Positions 11,054 through 21,281 of a DNA stretch of 64,000 nucleotides are shown here, in pieces. Where the stretch lies: the NCBI GenBank assembly GCA_002778195.1, contig PCDI01000001.1:682001-746000 (forward strand), in the 5' to 3' direction. Position numbers and translations under genes: made by a program. The notes below the pieces were generated by a model that searched no databases, was not told the origin of the DNA, and saw only the letters and a program-made list of their open reading frames with translations. Every line of letters starts with the position of its first letter. Position 1 is the stretch's first letter. Source of the stretch: Raffaelea ambrosiae (taxonomy: Eukaryota; Ascomycota; Sordariomycetes; Ophiostomatales; Ophiostomataceae).

Positions 11054-12476
11054 ATGGCTGCTCCCGCCACCACCTTCAAGGTTGCCGACATCTCGCTCGC
11101 TGCCTTTGGCCGCCGCGAGATTGACCTCGCTGAGAATGAGATGCCCGGTCTGATGGCCACCCGTGCCAAGTACGCTGAGGACCAGCCGCTCAAGGGCGCC
11201 CGCATTGCCGGCTGCCTGCACATGACCATCCAGACTGCCGTCCTGATTGAGACCCTGGTGGCCCTTGGTGCCGAGGTGACCTGGTCGTCGTGCAACATCT
11301 TCTCGACCCAGGACCATGCCGCTGCTGCCATTGCCGCTGCCGGCGTGCCCGTCTTTGCCTGGAAGGGCGAGACCGAGGAGGAGTACACGTGGTGCCTGGA
11401 GCAGCAGCTCAAGGCCTTCAAGGACGGCAACAAGCTCAACCTGATCCTGGACGACGGCGGTGACCTGACCCAGCTCGTCCACGACAAGTACCCGGAGCAG
11501 CTTGAGGGCTGCTTCGGCCTGTCCGAGGAGACCACCACCGGTGTCCACCATCTGTACCGCATGCTCAAGAACAACAAGCTGCTCGTACCTGCCATCAACG
11601 TCAACGACTCGGTCACCAAGTCCAAGTTTGACAACCTGTACGGCTGCCGCGAGTCCCTGGTCGACGGCATCAAGCGTGCCACTGATGTCATGATTGCTGG
11701 CAAGATTGCCGTCGTTGCTGGCTACGGTGACGTCGGCAAGGGCTGCGCCATGGCCCTGCACGGCATGGGTGCCCGCGTCCTGGTCACAGAGATCGACCCT
11801 ATCAACGCCCTCCAGGCTGCCATGGCTGGCTTCCAGGTCATCACCATGGACAAGGCTGCCAAGATTGGCCAGATCTTTGTTACGACCACCGGCTGCCGCG
11901 ACATCCTGGTCGGCCGCCACTTTGAGGAGATGCCCAACGATGCCATTGTTTGCAGTAAGTCGTCTCTTTCTTTTACTGTTGTAGATACGTGCTTAAAGCC
12001 TGCTTCCCTTCTAACAACTGCTCCCAGACATTGGCCACTTTGACGTCGAGATTGACGTTGCCTGGCTGAAGAAGAACGCCGTCAAGCACGTCAACATCAA
12101 GCCCCAGGTCGACCGCTACACCATGAAGAGCGGCCGCAACCTGATTCTGCTGGCTGAGGGCCGCCTGGTCAACCTGGGCTGTGCCACCGGCCACTCCTCC
12201 TTTGTCATGTCCTGCTCCTTCACCAACCAGGTTCTGGCTCAGATCCTGCTGTTCAAGCACAAGGACGAGGCCTTCACCAAGAAGTACGTTGCCTTCTCCA
12301 AGACCGGCCCCCTCAAGAACGAGGTCTACGTCCTGCCCAAGATCCTCGACGAGGAGGTCGCCAAGCTGCACTTGGACCACGTCAACGTCGAGCTGAGCAC
12401 CCTCACCGACGTCCAGGCCGAGTACCTCGGCCTGCCCCTCGAGGGTCCCTACAAGTCCGACCTGTACCGGTACTAA
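11054..12476 (+). CDS. SAH1: S-adenosyl-L-homocysteine hydrolase (adenosylhomocysteinase)
   Basis: Exons 11054-11954 and 12028-12476 give 449 residues, the usual length for fungal enzymes. It reversibly cleaves S-adenosylhomocysteine to adenosine and homocysteine in the cytosol, relieving product inhibition of methyltransferases. Visible hallmarks are GCLHMTIQTAVLIETL near the N-terminus, the active-site run NVNDSVTKSKFDNLYGCRES (catalytic Lys, Asp, Asn, Cys), the NAD-binding loop AGYGDVGKGCA, CNIGHFDVEID rebuilt across the intron, and the C-terminal GPYKSDLYRY whose Lys and Tyr reach the neighbouring subunit's NAD. Codons are strongly biased to C/G endings, fitting high expression. The intron is 73 nt (GTAAGT, CCCAG). 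Confidence 0.98.
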
Positions 12477-12599
12477 GCTACTATTTCACCTCTTCATGGT
12501 CCGAAAGGTGATGTGCGTCGGCGACGCATCCCTTTCCCTCTTTGCGCTGTTCTCATAAATATATCATCCCCCTTCAACCGGGTACGAAGGATATGCCAA

Positions 12600-15050
12600 C
12601 GGCTATCCATGAGCCTTTATGTCTCTATTTGATTTATGTCGTCTTTGTTTTTGCGAGCCATCTTCAAAAAGATGTTTTCAACAGCATAGGAACGGAGCCT
12701 ACATGATGGTTGCGTTTTATTTTTATTTCTTTTTTTCCCTCTTCTCTCGTATATGTCTTTATTGTGTGTTATTCGGACGAGAGCAACAAAAAAAAGTATC
12801 GCGAACGTGGAGGACGAATGGGGACCAGGTCTATGGAGGGTTTAAACTGCCTACAAAGCAAGGCAGGCCCTACAAACATTTTTCAACAAATACCGGACGC
12901 ATGTGAAGGGATTAACAAAACGTCCATGGCGTTGGCGCGTTGCATTTTTGGTTTCAACACAAAAGAGAGATATCTACCATACGCAATGAACTATTATCAT
13001 TCCCACATACTTTTTCCCCATGTTTCAAAACTGCCCATTTTTGTTGTTTCCGTGACGTTTAGCCTTGGGTGTTTCGATTCCATCATGAAATTGACGATTC
13101 CATCATGGAATTGAATCTAAATAACTCGTCAAGTTTGGTTTCGTCTGATGACGGTCAATTTTTTGTTTGCCCATCCACCCCTTAATTTTGAAAGAAAAAG
13201 TAAACAACCCATCCAGCAACAACACCCGCCTTGGTTTTTTGTTGTGTATACGAGTCAACAAAGTGTAATAGAAGTCTCTCTTATGAGTATTAAAATTGCG
13301 AACTAATGCCTTAACAAAACGATTGCTGAAAATATTATAGTTCAGCCAAAACTTGTGTTATGATTGAGAAAAACTGTTATTCATTTTCCTGCTGTTGACT
13401 CGACTCAACAAGTTGTTCTTTTACTCACACTTGATATTTTCTCTCTTTGACATGATCCCGGGCCTCCATCTCAATCGACAAACTTGACGTATGTTGTGGC
13501 ACCGAAGAAGACTCGCTGTCAGAATACATTATCCTCAAACACCAAATTTGGTGCAGCCTCGCCACTTCGTCCGACATTAAAAGCACCTGATAACTTTTAT
13601 TCTGTTGTAATTATTGCTGCCACTTTTCTGTCCGAGTAAACTCGAAACCGAGAGGTCTAGAACCAGACTTCGGTCTTGGTCTCTGACATAAATACGAATG
13701 TGACTGGCCCCAGGAACAAAGAAGCTTGATCGTTTATTTTTTTTTTTCCCATTTCAGTTCAGACCGTATCGCCGAAATTGCATCGTCGTTTTGAATGTTC
13801 AGCCCGGATCTTGTGCACGTCCCTCGTGGAATAAAGTTGAGATAACGGCCGTGTTAAGTTGTTCTCTCATTCTTTCTAACGACTGATTATCCCCATTTAC
13901 CATCATTATAGCGGGAGCGGAAAAAACCCTGCCGAGATCAAACCATAGAGAATAATCAAAAAGAGCAAAGAAACAGAAGGGGGGCAAAATAACAGCCTTA
14001 GCTGTCAAATATTAGGCAAGGGTCTCTTTGCTACAAAATAGTTATTTCATATGGAATGGAAAAGGGAGGTGCGGGACAAGGATAGGGGGCCTAGACAATA
14101 ACACACATGGACGAACAAGAGAACGAGACAGTCCAGCCGCAAAGCGAGTTTCCCCTTCGTCCAGACACGGCCCGCGATGATCTGTAGCCGTGTTTTTTTT
14201 TTTTTCGTGGGGGGGGGGACGAGAGGAAAGCGGACATAACGAGGTGACAGAATAGAGAAAAGAAGGAGATCTCCGTTTTCTTGAGATTGTCCGGCAGGCA
14301 GTAATAAATGGTAAATTGGTCAACTTGTACCGGCGGGCTGGTTACCCGTCTGTTCGATAGACGGCTTTGGTAAACGGGATCAAACACATGGCTCTACGGA
14401 TAATGACCAGTCCTCTCGTGTTCTTCTTGTTCGAACGTCTGTTGAAAAAAGCTCGAGTATCCTACTCATCTGCGCCTAAAAGACAGCTTTCTACGCTCGG
14501 CTGTAACAGATGATACATACACCGGCTGAAGGCAGTAAGCAATAGAATCACGAATTCATGAAGCTCGTATTTCGGTCTGGCACGCCTTCGTTGGATTCCT
14601 AATTTTTACTTTGTCTCACTTTTATATTCTGTTGGTGATATCTTTCTTGCGGGCCGATTTGAGATTTCTGCTGCAAGAGTCAGTAGTATTTGAAATGATT
14701 CTCAACAAACATATAACAAATATGCAACAGCACTGTTGGGTGTTCTGAATGTTTCATGGGGACGTAAGATCCTCTCCGCAGATAGAAGTACAAAGTACGT
14801 GTTGCCTGTGATGGCCATGTTTAAGGCCTAGAATGGGGTAAGCGAGACGCAGGGTCTTGCAATTTAACAAATAAAAAGAAAGGAAAAGAAAGAAAAAAAA
14901 ACATTAACAAAATCGACGGGACACATGGCAACAAGGACACTCGACACCAGCTGCACGGGTAAGCTAGAGCCAAAGACCGTTTTCAGTAGCCTTAACGAAG
15001 GTGCTGAAGCAAATTGGATTTGGTGCCTTTTTGCCCACAGACTTGTTCTT
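12600..15050. other. AT-rich island
   Basis: Base composition drops sharply compared with the flanking genes. For example, bases 13261-13320 contain 17 G+C of 60. T/A homopolymers are common and no long open frame with codon bias is present. It could be a decayed, RIP-mutated repeat or simply a non-coding spacer. No terminal repeats or transposase remnants could be seen. Confidence 0.55.
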
Positions 15051-18000
15051 GTCCGGATAAATTTACACGTTCTTTTCCTCTTTTCCCCTTCCTGTAGTTA
15101 CTCTCCTCCAACGCTGCCCGCCTCTATTGCACAGCTTCACCCCTCCCTCCTTCTTCACGAGGAATACCGTTACAGGTAGATAGGCCAGGATCAATATTCA
15201 GTAGAGCGACAACTCGGCCCGAGTAATGGCCTTCTTCTCTGGCGATACTAGTATAGAGCGAGATACAATACATGCCCATAAGCGAGAAATAAATGTACGG
15301 GCGTCAGTTACTGTGCCAGTTACTGTGCCACATAGCAGCCGACATTAACGGCGCCGTCGTCTCATTTAGACTGGGCAGAGAGCGGTCCACAGGATGCAGA
15401 GGCGCTGAAATCTCGGGCAATGCTCCAGCACACGTAAGCCAGTAATGTTTAAAAGAAAAGTCGCTGTGGTCGTGTGTGGCTCAAGCGGCACAGGCGACTA
15501 GCAGGCACAAAGGTCAGAATGTGATCTTGGAAACAATGAGGTTCCATGGTGATCTTCACAGAGGGTCTCTCTTTTAAGCGAAGCGACAGCAGGCAACCAT
15601 TTGCAGAAAAACAGGGCAATGGACATGGGACCCGAAAAATACAGAGTAAGCTGCCCAGAAATCGGTCCTGTCGAACGTCACCGGCCATTTTTTTTTTTTT
15701 TCTTTTTTTTTTTTTGCGCGTCCACGGCAGCCGAATGAGGAGTGGCGAAGATGGCGACCGGGGCAACGACTGGGCGGACTTATGAGGATTCCTGTGTCGA
15801 CGTGTAAATGCTCGTCTTCTGTTAGTCTTGCAGGGTACGAGGCACACGCACTTTTCACATCAGGCGATGTGATGCCTTCCTTGGGAAATCAAGGAGAAAG
15901 AATGAACTCTTCGCAACTTGATGATGGTGGATTTGGACGGATTGACTGCAGCTAGAGGGCTCCGGCCTCCGCCGGGGTCGTATCCCTAAATATCGACTGG
16001 AGGATCCGATCCTTACGCGACGTGCTTAGATGGAAAGAAGAGAGTAGGTCGAACGCGCACACACGCCTCGCTGCGTGGTTTGTGCCGGAGGATACTCTAC
16101 GAGCACTCGGTAACAGATTGGTTAGGAGCAGTTGGTGCTGAAGATGCGCTGGTGGTATTATGGTTTCGGCTAGACTGGTTCCCTGCTTTTCTGGCTTTTG
16201 CGAGCTGTCTGTTTGCTCGTTTTCGCTTTTTGCTGTCTTCCTTCATATCCTCGTTCGCTTCTCGTCTGGTCCCTGTCTTGAAGAGGCAAGGCGAAGAAAG
16301 CAACATGGCAAAACGAAGCGAATGCGGGCACAGATCGATAGGCACGGGCCAAGTGCTACTGAAAGACACGAATACTTTTGGTGCTTGCGAGATGCTATTT
16401 TGAGCTGATTTGTTTGGTATTTGCGCGCTCTCTGACTGGCCATTTGATTTGCATGTTTGCCAAGCCTTGTTGCCACTTAGGCTCAGTGCGACACACGACC
16501 TGCCCTTCTTGTTTCTTTGTATTCTGTGAGACACACCGTATTTTCTTCTGGAAGGACGACGTGCCAGGATAGCCAACCTGTCCAGATGACATGTGGAGGT
16601 GCAAGTTAGTTGGGATGGATCCTGGCGGCCAGTTGCCAACGACCTTGCTGGAGAGTTGCACAAACCGGCCGCCGTCTTTGTTGGAGCGGCCCAGTTTCGT
16701 CTCATGTTCATTGCAGGCACAGCTCTGCGTGCGGCACAATATTTGCTTGGGTTAAGGGGATTGTTTTCCCCATGGCGCTTTCCTCTTCTGCGGTCTGCCT
16801 ACTCGGCGGATTCAAGCTCGGGTATACCGGTGAATTCGGTGCCTGTCCCCCCCCCCCCTCTCTGTTCGTACATAGTAAGATACTTTCGCCTTTTTTCGCT
16901 TCCTCTTCGCTACCCTTTGGCTGGCATTCTCTAGCTTCTTCCCCAGCGACATTGCCGGCTGCACCATTTCCCTTTGGCCCACTTGGCCAAGTGGCTCCTG
17001 CCTTTTGTTCTTTCTTCGTTGTTGTCGCTGTCGGCCTGCGTGTAACCCAACGTCCGTCGCGCCTTCCCAACGAACCCAACGAAATGGTGATGTTCCCCGG
17101 TTTGCCCTTTTAGTTTCTCCAGAGCTACTGTTCCCAGTTTTCTTCCCATCTTGATTCCCACTTTTGTGCAGCCAAGACATACGAGTATTTTTTGACGGTA
17201 ACAGAAGGAATTGGCGGGTTTGGGACGTGCATACATCTACTTTGCCTGCATCATACTACCGGTGACACACAGCCCAGCCAGTGTATCAGGTCCAGTCCCA
17301 ATGAGGCAACTGTGACTACAGCGATGGCGGCTGGCTGAATCGGCGAACTTCTCAAGGGGGGGGCGCTCTTTGCTATCCTGCCTTTCGGCGGCACAGCGCC
17401 GACCCACCTTTTTTGTGTGTGAATATTCTTCCAAGAAGGAACCATTTCTTCCAAATACTTATTCCCCTGGTTTTCCAGATAGTCTTCCAATTAGCACCCA
17501 ATACAAAGCAAGTTCCTCCAGTGTCGAAGGAATCGGCGCCGTCCCCAAGCTAGAGGCCGTTTGTGGGCGCTTAGGGGAATCAGTGAGCTGAGTGGCCTGA
17601 TGCACATACTGTAGCGGCTCTTCGGGGACCTGTCCCTGCCCTTCGGGGTACTATAATATGGGCAGGTTCTTGGTTTCAGCGGCGCTATTGGCAAGCCGCG
17701 CAGCTTTGCCAGACACACGCTCTGCCACGCTTGCCCACATACACACAGACACGCCCCCACGATGCTACCGTGCATGCTATTATCTTACTATTTCCTAAGA
17801 TACGTACCCGTCGGGCAATACAGTGGCCAAGAAGATGGCCCAACGGGCGGTGTACGGGGCGTTCGCAGTCTCTCCCCAGTGTCGGGTCCGCTAGGGTTTC
17901 GGCGGTGGGACGGCGGATTGGAATTGTAGGGAGAGGGGGGGTGTCCGGCCAAACAAAGCCTCGCAGCTAGGCTGCAAACCGCTAGTATGCGGCGAGTGCG

Positions 18001-20391
18001 AACGCTGAGTATCTACCCATAGTACTACGGTGTACTCGTATGTGCGAAGAATGAGCAGGGCTGGGCCATGTGCGGCGATGCGCGGTTGTTCAGGAATTCG
18101 GAATTGAGACATTCCGGACAAGTGTGCCGAAGCGTGCAAGACGTGAGTTGCCGACGGCATCGCAGCAATAGACTGACCGAGACCTAACTCCTTTGGTTAG
18201 ATCTTTGGTTAGATACGTACACGCGTATCTTACGACTACGAGCAACTACAGCGTAACGCTCTGCGGTGGTAGTTCTGGCTGTCACTGGAGTTTGAAATTG
18301 CCTGGAACCTGCTTGAGCATAGGCAGAATGCGGTTGTTGGGGATGCCGGTCGAGGCAAAACGGCAACGGGAACATGTTTATACATGCGACTGGAAGCTGC
18401 AGGCTGTGCGTGTGCAACAGCGAGGGCATGTCTGGCAACGAACGGGCCAGGCCCAGGCCAGGCCAAGCCAAGCCCACGACCACGAGTCTTGCACGGCAGC
18501 AGCCCCAGAGAACCAAGCAAGGACAGGACGGCCAGCCGTTGGACGGAAGGGATGGTTTGGGAAAATCTGCCGGCGAAGTAAGGGAGAAGGAGATTTCCCT
18601 GGCTTGTCAAACACCAACACGATTTGCGCTTGTCTCCCTTGCTGTCCCTGGAATGCAGCCATCACATACATAACTACTGTGTAGGTCCAGGCGGGCGCTG
18701 CCGACCACCGCTGGCAAGCGATTCTCGTCTAGCTAGCAACCGCCATAGGCGACACCTATCGGGGAAATGACCTGCTGAAGCGAAACGTCGCTTGCGTGAA
18801 GAGAAACTGGATGCGCATTAACTCACTATCTTGCATATGAGATGTCCGAAAGGCCGAGAGCCCTACCAGGACGAGACTAGGGAAGCCCTACGTGAGCTGA
18901 ATGTTTCCTTTTTTTTTTCCTGTTTAGATAAGTAGGTACATGGGATGTGACCATGGGAACAACGATTGAACCCTAGCTTAATTGGCGGAGATGTCCAACA
19001 GCCCCGGTTGTAACGGACCAGACTCGTACATGCTCGTAGTACACGTACTTTGTAGTAAGCACTATGACACCGCGCCAGGAGAGGTGGGCTGTGGGAATAG
19101 GCTGGGAGGGGAGTCCAAGCAGGATGCGACATACTTTGTAGTTCGTAGTCGTACTATGTATGGTCGTTACTGGTCTGTACGAGATGTACGGCGACTACGA
19201 TACATACAAAGACGTCGCGGATAGCACGGATCGGAAGACCACGCAGAAACATTCGAGACCGGGACATTTCACCGCGCCATGGTAGTAGCAGACGCCGGCG
19301 CATTGGCTTTGGAAGTGGCACCCGTGACTGACAGCGAGGCAAGGGAGAGATGACTCGGGCAAATAAACTGGGCGGAACCTGTGTCGGATAGACGCACAGG
19401 GTAGTCGGTGGTGTCGATCACAACAAAGCCCGGGTTACGGACGCTGTATAATTTGACACAGCACGGCGGAGCAATCTGACCACATGGAAGGCGTAAAACG
19501 CGCAGAAGGCGCAGGAAAGGCAGCCAAAACGGCCCCCATGCAAGTATGATACACCGTAATAACACACATAACTAGCACCAGACACGACCTGCCCAACGGG
19601 TACGCCCAACAGCACACACGCGCCAGCCACTCACCGCGCCGCTCCTGCAAGACGCTAGAATGGGCAACAGGGAGAAACTGGAGCGATGGTACCGTAAGAT
19701 GGGCGCACTAGGCAAGCAACCTTGTTGTTCCATCCTTCCTGGCGGATCGTCGATTGGGGAGCGGTACGAGACTGACTACCACACAAGCATGCACGAGTAC
19801 CCATAGTAACTGATGTGCGGTGTGTGCTGTTACCAGCCGGCCAGGCCAGTGAGTAACGAAACTCCTCTTAGCTAGTGATTGTCCTGCCTCGTATCGCGTG
19901 CTGTGCCTGCCCCGAACCTTGCTGTGTTGTTTGTGGGCGCGGAAGCGAGGCGAGACCCTGCAATGGGAGTGCAGGCAATCCCTGTGGCCGGCGTACTGAG
20001 CTGCATGCCACCCAGCGCCGTGGTTAGGGGGGAAAGTGCAGGAGTGGCTACTACAGGCAATGGGGGTTGGTTTGGGAAGGAGCGCTACGGGGTAGGCGAG
20101 AAGTACCTGACTATGTACGAGTACGTTCCTCGTACGCGTTTGCATTCGCAGGTGCATGCCGTGATGAAGTATGCCCTTTGCTGTCTTGTCATCTTGTTGG
20201 AGTTTGAGTGTGCTGCCGTGCGAAGGGCTTCTCGCGTTGCTAAAAGGGAGCCATGGGGCGTGTTTGGGCGACGAGGGCTGGTCTTAGAGAGCTCTGTCAG
20301 CCGAGCTGGATTAGACGAGCCTCTCATATTTGACGAGCTCTCTTGGGCGATTTCTACTGGTAGACGGGCCCCTTGGACGAGCTTTCTTGCA

Positions 20392-20445
20392 GGCAGTTGC
20401 AGGCAGCTGCAGGCCGTTGCAGGCAGTTGGAGGCAGTCGGAGCAT
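20392..20445. repeat. Short tandem repeat of GCAGGCAGTT type
   Basis: Five to six imperfect copies of a 10-base unit (GCAGGCAGTT with variants GCAGGCAGCT, GCAGGCCGTT, GGAGGCAGTC) lie head to tail. Confidence 0.75.
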
Positions 20446-20770
20446 GTTGGGTGCTCTTGCCTCTTTGCGGTTTTCTTTCCGTTTTTCTTTCTTTCCTGCT
20501 TCCCTTTTCTCGGATGAAGGTGAACCCATCATTTTGCCCCAATCTGAGCTGTGCCTCGTGCCTTCCTCTTCCTCGGCTGAGTTATTCCACTTGCCAGTGA
20601 TCTGCCCTGGATCCCGCCGTTTTCCCTCTGTCATCTTACAAGTCGGTGATTTGCGCCTGCCTATTTCACCCAACTCGCTGCGTCCGTGCCTTCCTCGCCT
20701 GGTCGCGCCTGCCCTGCACGCCCCGTCATGCCTTCCCTATTTGTTCCCTATTTAAGCTCGCTGGGCGCAG

Positions 20771-20850
20771 CCTGTCCACGCCTGTCCACGCCTGTCCACG
20801 CCTGTTCACGCCTGTTCACGCCTGTCTACGCCGGTGTACACCTGTCCACA
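20771..20850. repeat. 10-bp minisatellite, about 8 copies
   Basis: Eight consecutive 10-base units: three CCTGTCCACG, two CCTGTTCACG, then CCTGTCTACG, CCGGTGTACA and CCTGTCCACA. The period is about one helical turn. The array lies about 430-510 bases before the Zn2Cys6 gene's ATG, so it is in its promoter or leader. Confidence 0.9.
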
Positions 20851-21195
20851 CCCCTTTCCTCGAGCCTGGCTATCCCTACACCCCCTCCACTTTCTCCCCA
20901 GCATAGGCACTCGCAGCAGTGCCACATACTGGCACACGCCCACGCATGTCCACACACGCCCCGTACGGGCCACTGACGGCTGGCTACAGACTATTACACT
21001 CGCAGTTTTCAATTAATCCCAACCCACCAAAAAGCAAACCCGGCCCACGGTCGCGTCGCTTCCCTGCTGGCCATCCGCACCCCGTTCTTTCTCCTCGCCC
21101 ACACCCCCCCCCCCTGGTCGTCTCGTTCGTCCGTCGTCAATCCCATGCCTCCTCTCCGTTCTGCATAGTACACACCCACGGCCACCGCTCCGGCG

Positions 21196-21203
21196 TATAT
21201 ATA
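21196..21203 (+). promoter_or_regulatory. Putative TATA box of the Zn2Cys6 regulator gene
   Basis: TATATATA about 80 bases upstream of the ATG at 21282, followed by a CT-rich tract (21225-21275). Confidence 0.5.
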
Positions 21204-21281
21204 CGAACGTGAGGGCCCTCATCCTCCCCCCTCCCCCCCTCCCCTCCCCTTCCCCCGAGATCTCACGATCCCTTTCCCACG

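Larger units (their letters stand above)
12477..21281. other. Gene-poor region of about 8.8 kb
   Basis: Both strands were read for open frames with splice signals, and no protein was recognised. Open frames reach about 210 codons (for example 16097-16720 minus and 19879-20517 plus) but are low-complexity or lack family motifs. The region is heterogeneous. About 12.6-15 kb is AT-rich. About 15.2-20.7 kb is mixed GC with many short motifs such as TACTTTGTAG and GTAC-rich runs near 19.0-19.2 kb. The last kilobase is GC/CT-rich with tandem repeats and serves as promoter/leader of the Zn2Cys6 gene. It may hold long non-coding transcripts or a large regulatory region. Confidence 0.5.

Noticed and set aside
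16097..16720. A 207-codon minus-strand frame in the gene-poor region
   Set aside because: Overlapping open frames exist on the other strand, with no codon preference and no domain.
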